Shown in pieces: positions 27,119-36,757 of a stretch of DNA of 64,000 nt. The translations under genes were made by a program, and so were the position numbers. Positions within the stretch are counted from its first letter, which is position 1, and every line of letters starts with the position of its first letter. Source of the stretch: Litchfieldia alkalitelluris (GTDB lineage: Bacteria; Bacillota; Bacilli; Bacillales; Salisediminibacteriaceae); contig NZ_KZ119600.1 in assembly GCF_002153425.1 (NCBI RefSeq), positions 3,337,920 to 3,401,919 of the forward strand, in the 5' to 3' direction. The notes under the pieces are model-generated. The model was not told where the DNA came from, made no database searches, and worked only from the letters and a program-made list of their open reading frames with translations.

Positions 27119-27578
27119 TATCGAACGCGAAAATGAGCAAAATCAAGAATCTCCCGTGAGATTGACCACTTATCGAACGCGAAAATCAACAAAAGTTAGA
27201 ATCTCCCGTGAGATTGACTGCTTATCTAACGCGAAAATCAACAAAAGCAGGAATCTCGCGTGAGATTGACCGCTTATCGAACGCGAAAATCAACAAAAGT
27301 TAGAATCTCCCGTGAGATTGACTGCTTATCTAACGCGAAAATCAACAAAAGCAGGAATCTCGCGTGAGATTGACCGCTTATCGAACGCGAAAATCAACAA
27401 AAGTTAGAATCTCCCGTGAGATTGACCGCTTATCGAACGTGAAAATGAGCAAAATCAAGAAACTCGCGTGAGATTGACCGCTTATCGAACGCGAAAATCA
27501 ACAAAATCAAGAATCTCCCGTGAGATTGACCGCTTATCGAACGCGAAAATCAACAAAAGTTAGAATCTCCCGTGAGAT
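27119..27578. repeat. 52-bp tandem repeat array, 8 full units plus one partial
   Basis: Unit starts fall exactly every 52 bp at 27119, 27171, 27223, 27275, 27327, 27379, 27431, 27483 and 27535; the ninth stops after 44 bp. Each unit begins TATC(G/T)AACG and contains the palindrome AATCTC-NCGT-GAGATT, where N is C or G (one unit has AACTC). Units 2-3 and 4-5 form a repeated 104-bp dimer, so duplication was recent and stepwise. There is no ORF or cas gene. It lies between the rpsD and tyrS terminators. Confidence 0.95.
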
Positions 27579-27692
27579 AACAATTTAGTATCTTTTTAGA
27601 CACTCCACTACTAAGCTTCAGCAAGATAACTCCCTACACATATATTAATCCACGAGTTATCCTCAGTTTGAGAATTTTATAATTTCCTAAAA

Positions 27693-27726
27693 CAAATAAA
27701 AAGGTGCTCCTCTTGGAACACCTCAG
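27693..27726 (-). terminator. Terminator of tyrS
   Basis: GAGGTGTTCC pairs with GGAGCACCTT across a 4-nt loop and is followed by TTTTTT on the minus strand. Confidence 0.88.
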
Positions 27727-27752
27727 CAAGCATAATATAGCTTTGGTATTTC

Positions 27753-29075
<1,323 letters not shown>

Positions 29076-29087
29076 TTATTGAAGCAC

Positions 29088-29330
29088 AAAAAAAACTCCT
29101 CCCCAGAATAAGGGACGAGTTACATCGCGGTACCACCCTAGTTGAAAACTAGATCAATCTGATCAAAGTTTCCCACTCAAAATGAGTTAACGCCTCATCT
29201 ACGTTCTTCATTACAAGAAACACTCCAAGGAAGTAATTCATTTACATCTATGTACCGATTTCCAGCGACCATCGGTTCTCTGAGACAGGGAGATGGAAAC
29301 TACTTTGTCCTCTTCTTCGTATTAGATATT
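29088..29330 (-). ncRNA. T-box leader (tyrosine) of tyrS
   Basis: The 14-nt T-box AGGGTGGTACCGCG is on the minus strand at 29126-29139 and precedes a terminator stem (AACTCGTCCC / GGGGAGGAGTT, T-run, 29088-29121). Stem I starts near 29330: AAGTAGTT pairs with AATTACTT, CATCT with AGATG and ACCGAT with ATCGGT. A TAC triplet in the specifier-loop region (minus strand, 29233-29235) fits tyrosine. Uncharged tRNA-Tyr should stabilise the antiterminator and allow tyrS transcription. Confidence 0.9.
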
Positions 29331-29349
29331 TATGATTAGATTATTATTT

Positions 29350-29378
29350 ATAATATTTCCTTTACAGATGAATGTCAA
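29350..29378 (-). promoter_or_regulatory. Sigma-A promoter of tyrS
   Basis: A perfect -35 TTGACA (minus strand, 29373-29378), 17-bp spacer and -10 TATTAT (29350-29355) lie just upstream of the T-box stem I. Confidence 0.82.
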
Positions 29379-29427
29379 CCTTATCGTTCAAATAATATTT
29401 AGTTGGTATATTAATTCTAGTAATTTA

Positions 29428-29436
29428 TGCTATAAT
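29428..29436 (+). promoter_or_regulatory. Extended -10 promoter of the PBP gene
   Basis: TGCTATAAT (TGn extension with perfect TATAAT at 29431-29436) lies 28 bp before the start codon, with no matching -35 at the usual distance. Confidence 0.5.
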
Positions 29437-29464
29437 ATTCATGACTTTTTAGGAGGTTATGACA

Positions 29465-32437
29465 ATGAGCAATCATCGTTTTTCTATTAATAAAATATTT
29501 AAAATGAAAGGTCCTAGACATTTTTTCAAAGGGATAAGGGTAACCTCTTCTGTAGTCTGGAATTTGTTCCTCATCTTTATGGTTATTGGCCTTATGCTAG
29601 CATTTTTTGCTGGTGGAGCAGCAGCAGGTTATTTTGTTGCTCTCGTAAAAGACGAACCTATTCGCAGCTATGAAGAAATCCAAAGGGACATCTATGATTA
29701 TGAAGAAGCAACCGAGATATATTTTGCAAACGATGTCTACTTAGGGGACCTCCCCAATCCACTTGAAAGACGTGAAGTAGCATTAGAAGATGTATCACAG
29801 TATGTGATTGATGCTGTAATCGCTACGGAAGATGAATACTTTTTTGAACATCAAGGTATTGTTCCAAAAGCACTATTACGAGCTCTATATCAAGATTTTT
29901 CAAACGCAGCTACACAAACTGGTGGAAGTACGTTAACCCAACAGTTGATAAAAAATCAAATTCTCACTAGTGAAGTCACACATGACCGTAAAGCCATTGA
30001 AATATTATTGGCACTTCGTTTAGAACATTTCTTTGAAAAAGAAGAAATTCTAGAAGCATATTTAAATGTAGTACCTTTTGGTAGAAATGCAAATGGTACA
30101 CAAGTTGCAGGTATCCAAGCGGCTGCACAAGGAATTTTTGGAGTAGATGCAAGTGAACTATCTATCCCTCAAGCCGCTTACATTGCTGGATTACCTCAAA
30201 GTCCATTCGGTTACACCCCATTCACATCGCAAGGTGAAGTGAAGGAAAACATGGACGCAGGATTAAATCGAATGCGTACTGTTTTAAATCGAATGCTTTC
30301 TAATGAGATGATCACAGAGGAAGAATATAGAGAGGCTTTAACATACGATGTGAGAGAAAATTTAGCCGAGCCTACAACAAGAAGTATTGAATCATATCCT
30401 CGTATTACTGAGGAGGTAAGAAGGCGAGCTCCTAGTAAAATTGCAGCAGCTCTCATGGAGCAAGATGGTATCTTTCTTGATGAAATTGAAGACGAAGGTC
30501 GAAGGAACCTATTGCGTAATCGATACGAAGAAGAGGCACGAAGATCTCTACAACGTAATGGTTATAAGATATATACTACAATAAACAAAGACCTTTACGA
30601 TGCCCATCAAAAAGTTGTTCAAGAGTATGATCAATTTGGAGGAGACAAGAAAGGAACATTTACAAACGATCAGGGCGAAGAAGTTGAGATATCTTTCCAG
30701 GAAGAAGCTGCCTCTATGCTTCTTGAAAACCGCACTGGAGCGATTTTAAGCTTTGTTGGTGGTCGTGACTTTGAAAGATCCCAATTTAATTTTGCAACAC
30801 AAGGGGAGCGCTCAACAGGTTCTACGATGAAACCACTTCTAACCTATGCAGTAGGTTTTGAAACAGGGATCATTCAGCCTGGAGTAATAACCCCTGATAC
30901 AGAACATTACTATATTACGCGCCCAGAACAACAGGTTACTAACTTTGGTGGAGCTAATAGTCATCATGGGTTAATTACTGCAAGGGAGGCACTAGTAAGA
31001 TCACGAAACGTCCCTGCTGTCCGTGAAGGATTTAAAATTCCTGAGGACATTAGAAAAGAAGCCTTATTAAACTATGGTTTTAATATAGGGCATCACCCAG
31101 TTGAATCTACACCTTTAGGAACACTAGATATGTCTATCGAGGATAATACACGAGGTTTTGCAACCCTTGCTAATGGCGGAGAGCGTTTAGATAGTTATAT
31201 GATTGAACGAATTGAAACGTCTGACGGAGAAGTCATTTATGAGCATGAAGTTGAAGCAACAAAAGTAGTATCTCCACAGGCAAGTTATTTAGTGACTGAC
31301 ATACTTAGGGATGTTTTAAAACCAGGCGGTACTGCTTCTAGAATACCAGGATACCTTAATTTTTCAGCAGACTGGGCGGGAAAAACAGGAACTACACAAA
31401 ATACTACTGACTACTGGTTTGTCGGTTACAACCCTAACGTTACTTTAAGTGCTTGGATTGGTTATGAACACCTAAAAATTAACAATGTAACTTATAGCCT
31501 GGATAGAGATTACAGCCCACGACTACAAAGATTATGGGCTGAAATGGCTAACGCTTTAAATGAAGTTGACTCGGACCTAATGTCACCTTCTGAACGGTTT
31601 GAATCACCAGGTGGTATTGTTACGCAATCTATATGTGGAATATCAGGTAAATTACCATCAGAATTGTGTCATGAGGCTGGTTTAGTAAAAACAGATTTAT
31701 TCATGTCACAATACGCACCTACAGAGGTAGATGACAGCTTAAAGCGTGTAAACTATGTTCGTGTAGATGACAGAATGTACACAGCACTAGAATCAACGCC
31801 ACTAGAATTCACCAATGAAGGTATTTCCATAAAAGAAGATTTCTTTGATGAATATGGAATCGATGTTTTTGAATCTATTCCTGATAATTGGGAAAATATT
31901 GTGCCTGATGAGGAAGCACCTGACAACGGAAAAACACCAGATCCTATACAATCACTTGAATCTTCTAGAAGCTCTATCTCGTGGGATGAGCATCATGAAG
32001 GTGATGTTATCGGATACAGAGTCTATTATTCCTATGAAGAAGGAGCAGACTTCACCCTAGTAGACAGCGTTAAATGGGATGAGGAATATGAATACAGTGG
32101 TTCAGATGGTGCTTACTATATCACTGCCGTTGATGTGGCTGGACGTGAATCTTCCCCAAGTGAGCAAGTGATAGTTGGTGATTATATCGATCCTACTGAG
32201 GAAGAAGAAGAGGAAGAAGAACAGCCTGATGAAGATGAGCGAAGACGTGAAGACGAGGACGATGATGAATCGGACAATGACGATTCATCAAATGGTAATA
32301 ATGGCAATAACAATGGTAACAATAATGGTAACAATGGAAATAACAATGATGATGAAGATCCTAGTAACGGAAACGGTAATGGTAATGATAATGGTAACGG
32401 TAATGGTAATGGCAATGGGCGAGATGACGATGGTTAA
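29465..32437 (+). CDS. Class A penicillin-binding protein (GT51 glycosyltransferase/transpeptidase) with FN3 and acidic tail
   Basis: A 990-residue bifunctional PBP that polymerises and crosslinks peptidoglycan. Cytoplasmic tail, one transmembrane helix (about 30-58), GT51 domain (about 85-270; ATEDEYFFEHQG, GGSTLTQQLIKNQ), transpeptidase domain with SxxK at Ser453 (STGSTMKP), SRN (RSRNVP) and KTG at about 640 (GKTGTTQN). A fibronectin type III domain follows (about 815-890), then an acidic Glu/Asp stretch and a final Asn/Gly-repeat tail. The first ATG (29459) is only 2 nt from AGGAGG, so the second (29465) is used. It occupies the place of acsA in B. subtilis. The paralogue (PBP1a/2c-like) is not assigned. 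Confidence 0.93.
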   Translation: MSNHRFSINKIFKMKGPRHFFKGIRVTSSVVWNLFLIFMVIGLMLAFFAGGAAAGYFVALVKDEPIRSYEEIQRDIYDYEEATEIYFANDVYLGDLPNPLERREVALEDVSQYVIDAVIATEDEYFFEHQGIVPKALLRALYQDFSNAATQTGGSTLTQQLIKNQILTSEVTHDRKAIEILLALRLEHFFEKEEILEAYLNVVPFGRNANGTQVAGIQAAAQGIFGVDASELSIPQAAYIAGLPQSPFGYTPFTSQGEVKENMDAGLNRMRTVLNRMLSNEMITEEEYREALTYDVRENLAEPTTRSIESYPRITEEVRRRAPSKIAAALMEQDGIFLDEIEDEGRRNLLRNRYEEEARRSLQRNGYKIYTTINKDLYDAHQKVVQEYDQFGGDKKGTFTNDQGEEVEISFQEEAASMLLENRTGAILSFVGGRDFERSQFNFATQGERSTGSTMKPLLTYAVGFETGIIQPGVITPDTEHYYITRPEQQVTNFGGANSHHGLITAREALVRSRNVPAVREGFKIPEDIRKEALLNYGFNIGHHPVESTPLGTLDMSIEDNTRGFATLANGGERLDSYMIERIETSDGEVIYEHEVEATKVVSPQASYLVTDILRDVLKPGGTASRIPGYLNFSADWAGKTGTTQNTTDYWFVGYNPNVTLSAWIGYEHLKINNVTYSLDRDYSPRLQRLWAEMANALNEVDSDLMSPSERFESPGGIVTQSICGISGKLPSELCHEAGLVKTDLFMSQYAPTEVDDSLKRVNYVRVDDRMYTALESTPLEFTNEGISIKEDFFDEYGIDVFESIPDNWENIVPDEEAPDNGKTPDPIQSLESSRSSISWDEHHEGDVIGYRVYYSYEEGADFTLVDSVKWDEEYEYSGSDGAYYITAVDVAGRESSPSEQVIVGDYIDPTEEEEEEEEQPDEDERRREDEDDDESDNDDSSNGNNGNNNGNNNGNNGNNNDDEDPSNGNGNGNDNGNGNGNGNGRDDDG

Positions 32438-32460
32438 CGATAATTGTTAAAAGTAACGTT

Positions 32461-32522
32461 GAGGCTGTTTATACAGATCACAAGAGTGGTAAGTGGTCTG
32501 TATGGAGTAGCCTCTTTTTTTA
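32461..32522 (+). terminator. Terminator of the PBP gene
   Basis: A long imperfect stem between GAGGCTGTTTATACAGATCAC and its complement ending in AGCCTC is followed by seven T residues. Confidence 0.75.
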
Positions 32523-32630
32523 TATAAGCGGTTGATAAATCAGAATATTATACTAATTTTATATCAAATATTTTCAAAGTTATGATATAGTAATAGAAAC
32601 GAGGATATTGACCGAAAAGGTGGCGTGGCC

Positions 32631-33263
32631 ATGAAGCATAAAAAAACTTTTCATTCAATTGAACTAGAGAAAAACGGAAGAAAGTTTGTTATCGAAGGTC
32701 CTGTATCTAAAGAAACTTTTGCTAGCTGTGAATTTGATTCTGGGTTAGTTGCTTTTCGTCCGCCAGAACAGCAGCATAAAGCTTTAATAAAAGTTGCGGA
32801 ATTACCAGAGAGTAGAATTATAATTGCACGCGAGGAAAATAAAATAGTTGGCTATGCTATTTTACTTTACCCAGACGAATTAGAACGTTGGTCAGAGGTA
32901 AATATAGACAACTTATTAGAACTTGGTGCAATCGAGGTTTCAGCAAACTATCGAGGATTTAAACTAGCAAAAAATTTACTAAAAGTTTCTATGATGGACG
33001 ATGCAGTAGAAGATTATATTATTATAACAACAGAGTATTATTGGCATTGGGATTTAAGAGGAACTGGTTTATCCATATGGGAGTACAGGGATGTCATGGC
33101 AAAAGTGATGGAATCTGGTGGCTTAGAATGGTATGCAACAGATGATCCTGAGATATGTTCCCATCCTGCTAATTGCTTAATGGCGAGAATAGGCAAGCGT
33201 GTATCCCCTGAAGCAATTCACGAATTTAATCGTGTTAGATTTAAACATAAATACATGTTGTAA
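32631..33263 (+). CDS. acuA: Protein acetyltransferase AcuA
   Basis: A 210-residue GNAT-fold enzyme. In B. subtilis it acetylates the active-site Lys of acetyl-CoA synthetase (AcsA), switching it off. The GNAT acetyl-CoA loop region is in AIEVSANYRGFKLAKNLL (about 103-120). The GTG at 32625 abuts the ribosome site, so the ATG at 32631 (7 nt after AAAGGTGG) is used. An extended -10 (TGATATAGT, about 32583-32591) is the likely promoter. It is the first gene of acuABC, but no acsA lies next to it. Confidence 0.92.
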   Translation: MKHKKTFHSIELEKNGRKFVIEGPVSKETFASCEFDSGLVAFRPPEQQHKALIKVAELPESRIIIAREENKIVGYAILLYPDELERWSEVNIDNLLELGAIEVSANYRGFKLAKNLLKVSMMDDAVEDYIIITTEYYWHWDLRGTGLSIWEYRDVMAKVMESGGLEWYATDDPEICSHPANCLMARIGKRVSPEAIHEFNRVRFKHKYML

Positions 33264-33290
33264 AGATAGTGGGAAAGGAGAGAAGATACA

Positions 33291-33932
33291 TTGAGACTAA
33301 ACGAGATAATGATTAAAGATGTAATCACGTCAACTCCTGGAACAACAATTAAAACTGCTTTAACAATAATGGAGGAAAAGCGAATTCGCCATCTTCCCAT
33401 TGTAAACGAATTGGATGAAATAATTGGTATTGTATCTGATCGAGACTTAAGAGATGCAAGTCCATCTAGATTTGAAAAAGACTGTAACCAACATTTAGAG
33501 AAGCCCATAAAAAACGTCATGATCACTGATGTTTTAACTGCATTCCCTAATGATTTTGTAGAAGAAGCCTCAAACATTATGACGGAAAACCAAATAAGCT
33601 GTCTTCCTATCGAAGATGACGGTAAACTAATTGGAATTATAACAGAAACCGATCTTTTACATACCCTTGTCAAATTAACTGGTGCAGATTTACCTTCCTC
33701 TAGGCTCGAGGTTGAAGTAGATAACAAGAGTGGAATGCTAGCAAGTGTTGCTCAAATTATAAAAGAACATCATTTAAATATTCATAGCGCCCTTGTGTAT
33801 CCAAGCTTCAAGGATGATAAAAAGGTTCTTGTTTTCCGTATACAAGCAATGAATATCAGGCCAGTTACTGAAGCTATTAAAAAGCAAGGTTACAAAGTGG
33901 TTTGGCCAACTAATTTGGAGATGAAGGTATGA
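33291..33932 (+). CDS. acuB: AcuB, CBS-pair and ACT-domain protein
   Basis: A 213-residue protein with two CBS motifs (about 1-60 and 72-130; IKDVITSTPG and IKNVMITDVLT) and a C-terminal ACT domain (about 138-205, beginning RLEVEVDNKSGMLA). In the acu operon it probably senses a nucleotide and an amino acid or related ligand; the exact role is unknown. The start is TTG at 33291, 8 nt after AAAGGAGAG. The stop overlaps the acuC start by 4 bp (ATGA), showing translational coupling. Confidence 0.92.
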   Translation: MRLNEIMIKDVITSTPGTTIKTALTIMEEKRIRHLPIVNELDEIIGIVSDRDLRDASPSRFEKDCNQHLEKPIKNVMITDVLTAFPNDFVEEASNIMTENQISCLPIEDDGKLIGIITETDLLHTLVKLTGADLPSSRLEVEVDNKSGMLASVAQIIKEHHLNIHSALVYPSFKDDKKVLVFRIQAMNIRPVTEAIKKQGYKVVWPTNLEMKV

Positions 33933-35110
33933 AAAAAGACGCTGCCTATATTTTCTCACCAGAACAGCTAACATACAAATTTAGTGAGGAGCACCCATTT
34001 AATCAAAAAAGACTACTATTAACTCATGATTTATTGCATAAGGTTTCGGCATTAGATAGTAATCAAATCTTCCCTGCAAGAAAAGCCACAGATGAAGAGC
34101 TAAAGCTAGTTCATGATAAAGACTATGTAGAAGCGGTAAAAAAAGCTAGCGAAGGCTATAACCCATCATCATATAAGACAACCTATGGCATCGGCACTGA
34201 TGATACACCATCATTTTTGAAAATGCATGATGCAGCAGCTTGGCTTGTTGGAGGCACACTCGCAGCAGTAGATCTTGTTTTTGAGCACGGATATAAACAC
34301 GCTCTAAATTTAGGCGGCGGACTCCACCATGGGTTTCGGGGAAAAGCCTCTGGATTTTGTGTATATAATGATAGTTCCATTGCAATTGAATATATGAGAC
34401 GAAAATACAAAGCAAAAGTACTGTACGTAGATACAGATGCCCATCATGGAGACGGTGTACAATGGGCTTTTTATAATGATCCGAACGTCTGTACACTTTC
34501 TCTTCATGAAAGTGGTCGTTTTTTATTTCCTGGTACAGGTCACGTAAACGAAAGAGGACATGGTGAAGGGAGTGGATATTCTTTCAATGTACCTTTGGAA
34601 GCCTTTACAGAGGACGATTCGTTTCTAGAATCCTATGAAAAAAGTTTTCGTGAGGTGGTAGAGTACTTTCGTCCAGATGTAATAATTACCCAAAATGGCG
34701 CAGATGCCCACTACTATGATCCACTGACCCATTTATGCGGGACAATGAAAACCTATCACTATATTCCTAAGTTAGCTCACGAACTTGCTCATCAATATTG
34801 TGAAGGAAGATGGATTGCTGTCGGAGGTGGTGGTTATGACATTTGGAGAGTAGTTCCAAGAGCTTGGGCTGCTATTTGGCTTGAAATGACTGGAAAAACC
34901 TCCGTGACGAAAAATCCTATCCCTGAAAGCTGGTTGCAACGATGGAGTAAAGAAGCACCAGTTGATCTTCCCATTCATTGGTATGATGAGGAGAACTTTT
35001 ATCCTGAAATACCACGGAAACAGGAAATTACTAAAAAGAATGAACGCACCGTATTAAAGTCATTAAAACCTATTTATGATACAGAAAATGAAAATAAAAT
35101 GCAGTTGTAA
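33929..35110 (+). CDS. acuC: AcuC, HDAC-family protein deacetylase
   Basis: A 393-residue Zn-dependent deacetylase of the class I histone-deacetylase fold. In B. subtilis it deacetylates and so reactivates acetyl-CoA synthetase. Catalytic-site motifs are GGGLHHGFRG, CVYNDSSIAI, and DTDAHHGDGVQ (about 168-178), plus QNGADAHYYDP and GGGGYDIWRV. It is the last gene of acuABC, overlapping acuB by 4 bp. A bidirectional hairpin ends the operon. Confidence 0.95.
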   Translation: MKKDAAYIFSPEQLTYKFSEEHPFNQKRLLLTHDLLHKVSALDSNQIFPARKATDEELKLVHDKDYVEAVKKASEGYNPSSYKTTYGIGTDDTPSFLKMHDAAAWLVGGTLAAVDLVFEHGYKHALNLGGGLHHGFRGKASGFCVYNDSSIAIEYMRRKYKAKVLYVDTDAHHGDGVQWAFYNDPNVCTLSLHESGRFLFPGTGHVNERGHGEGSGYSFNVPLEAFTEDDSFLESYEKSFREVVEYFRPDVIITQNGADAHYYDPLTHLCGTMKTYHYIPKLAHELAHQYCEGRWIAVGGGGYDIWRVVPRAWAAIWLEMTGKTSVTKNPIPESWLQRWSKEAPVDLPIHWYDEENFYPEIPRKQEITKKNERTVLKSLKPIYDTENENKMQL

Positions 35111-35134
35111 AAGATAAGCGTAAACTGCTTGGTC

Positions 35135-35188
35135 AATATGCTGGGATATTATTCGTTTAAATAAACAAATAATGTCCCAGCATATTTT
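35135..35188. terminator. Bidirectional terminator acuC / mtnN
   Basis: A 24-nt stem with two mismatches, ATATGCTGGGA and onward, pairs with the arm ending TGTCCCAGCATAT, with a T-rich flank. Its TGGGAC / GTCCCA core is shared with the hairpins at 2640 and 47641. Confidence 0.82.
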
Positions 35189-35890
35189 CTATAATTTCAT
35201 TAAAAGTCGTTCAACTATTTGAGCGGACGTTTTTGCTGTTTTTTCCACAAACTCTTCAAAGCTCTTTGGTGCTTCTCCATTGGCCTTGTCTGATATTGAC
35301 CGGATAATGACGAATGGAATGGAGTTGAAATATGCAATATGAGCAACTGCAGCTCCTTCCATTTCCACACAGTCCCCATTAAATTGTTCACCCAGTTCTC
35401 TAACGATACCTTTATCAGCAATGAATTGATCACCACTAACAATTTTTCCTTTAATTACTTTTAAATCTCCATCAAGTGTCTCACTTGCAGCTTGGTAAGC
35501 TTTCTCAATAAGATCCTGATCTGCCTCAAAGTCAGATGGTCCATCATGCATTGGTATACTTCCACGCTCAAAACCTAAGGCGCTTGCATCGATATCATGT
35601 TGCTGACTGCTTGTAGAAATAACAACATCTTCCACATTTAAGTTTTCATTGATAGCACCTGCAACGCCAGTAAATATAAGGGAATCAACTTTAAACTTGT
35701 CTATCATCATTTGAGCTGTCATAGCTGCATTGACTTTCCCTACCCCACATTTACTAATGACAACATCATGGTTATTCCATGTACCAGTATAAAAGGTTAC
35801 AAGGCCTACTCCATTAGTTTCTAAGCTCTCCATTTTCTCTTGGAAGTAACTGATTTCTTCCTTCATCGCACCTATAATTCCTATCTTCAT
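35189..35890 (-). CDS. mtnN: 5'-Methylthioadenosine/S-adenosylhomocysteine nucleosidase
   Basis: A 233-residue enzyme that cleaves MTA and SAH to adenine plus the thioribose sugars, in methionine salvage and SAM recycling. The N-terminal IGIIGAMKEE (catalytic Glu) and the EMEGAAVAHIA and RSISDKANG motifs are intact. The displayed GTG three codons upstream lies in the GGAAGGTG ribosome site, so the ATG at 35890 is used. In B. subtilis mtnN sits elsewhere, near greA, so its place between acuC and motS is a lineage difference. Confidence 0.94.
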   Translation of the reverse strand: MKIGIIGAMKEEISYFQEKMESLETNGVGLVTFYTGTWNNHDVVISKCGVGKVNAAMTAQMMIDKFKVDSLIFTGVAGAINENLNVEDVVISTSSQQHDIDASALGFERGSIPMHDGPSDFEADQDLIEKAYQAASETLDGDLKVIKGKIVSGDQFIADKGIVRELGEQFNGDCVEMEGAAVAHIAYFNSIPFVIIRSISDKANGEAPKSFEEFVEKTAKTSAQIVERLLMKL

Positions 35891-35944
35891 TTTACTCACC
35901 TTCCTCAGTAGTCTGAAATTTGAACATTATCCTTTTTTCATAGG

Positions 35945-35983
35945 TAAAAAAATAAATCTCCGGAGATTCCCCCCGGAAATTTT
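35945..35983 (-). terminator. Terminator of ccpA-motP-motS
   Basis: AAATTTCCGG pairs with CCGGAGATTT across an 8-nt loop, followed by TTTTTTT on the minus strand, right after the motS stop. Confidence 0.85.
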
Positions 35984-36757
35984 TTAGTATAAATCCCCAT
36001 CTTCATAGGTGGGGTCTGATATTACAATGACAACACGTCTGTTTTTTTGTAAGTTCTCTTCACTCGTGTTAGGGGCAACAGGTCTAGTATCACCATAACC
36101 TACTGATATAAATCTTCCTGGATCCAAATCATTATAGTCTATTAAATATCTAATAACACTACTTGCTCTAGCACCAGATAATTCCCAGTTAGAAGGGAAT
36201 TGAAAAGTATTAATTGGTCTACTATCCGTATGTCCCTCTACTCTAACGACGTTGGGGATTGTTTCCAGCAAGGTTGCAACTTTATCTAGAAAGCTCGTAG
36301 CACCATCAAGAATAACAGCTCTTCCGCTTTCAAATAAAATTTGCTCCTGTAAAACAAGCACGACGCCACGGTCATCACGGGAAGCAGAAATAAAGTCTAA
36401 TAAATCATGCTCATGTAAGAAATTTAGGACTTCCATCAACAGTTCATCTAACTGCTGATTTATTTCTTCTTGCTCAAACTCAAGATAGTTTTCAAATGGA
36501 TCAATGTCCTTTTCAAATGGGTCATCTTTAATATCGCGATCTTCAGCAGGATTATCAAAAGGAATTAGGGATGGATAGGAATCAAAGGCTGCCCTTTCTT
36601 GAAAGGATTCCGCAATAGCACGGAACTTGGATGCGTCCACTACAGACATAGAAAACAAAAGAATAAAAAATACTAAAATTAATGTCATCATGTCAGAAAA
36701 TGTAACCATCCATTTTGGACTACCCTTTTGCTCCTGTTGCTGCCGTCTTCTAATCAT
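35984..36757 (-). CDS. motS: MotS (YtxE), Na+-type flagellar stator, MotB/OmpA family
   Basis: A 257-residue stator subunit. One N-terminal transmembrane segment carries the ion-binding Asp22 (TFSDMMTLILVFFILLF), then a periplasmic linker with helices, then an OmpA-like peptidoglycan-binding domain (about 150-250, VEGHTDSRPIN and the NWELSGARASSV motif). With MotP it forms the sodium-coupled stator of alkaliphilic and halophilic Bacillus. It overlaps motP by 8 bp. The Na+ rather than H+ assignment comes from locus (downstream of ccpA), not from measured residues. Confidence 0.92.
   Translation of the reverse strand: MIRRRQQQEQKGSPKWMVTFSDMMTLILVFFILLFSMSVVDASKFRAIAESFQERAAFDSYPSLIPFDNPAEDRDIKDDPFEKDIDPFENYLEFEQEEINQQLDELLMEVLNFLHEHDLLDFISASRDDRGVVLVLQEQILFESGRAVILDGATSFLDKVATLLETIPNVVRVEGHTDSRPINTFQFPSNWELSGARASSVIRYLIDYNDLDPGRFISVGYGDTRPVAPNTSEENLQKNRRVVIVISDPTYEDGDLY

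Noticed and set aside
27119-27578. 52-bp array as a CRISPR array
   Set aside because: The sequence between repeats is nearly the same in every unit, so there are no unique spacers. The unit is a plain tandem repeat and no cas genes lie nearby.
32182-32415. Minus-strand ORF encoding a Leu/Pro/Ser-rich protein
   Set aside because: It is the antisense of the PBP's Glu/Asp and Asn/Gly repeat tail; its composition is explained by that repeat and it has no ribosome site.
32523-32536. Possible CcpA cre site before acuA
   Set aside because: TATAAGCGGTTGAT keeps the central CG and some A/T positions but fails at the outer TG and CA, so it is too weak to call.
33218-33727. 169-codon minus-strand ORF over acuA/acuB
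   Set aside because: It overlaps well-supported acuA and acuB on the other strand, and its Ser/Ile-rich composition is typical of an antisense shadow.
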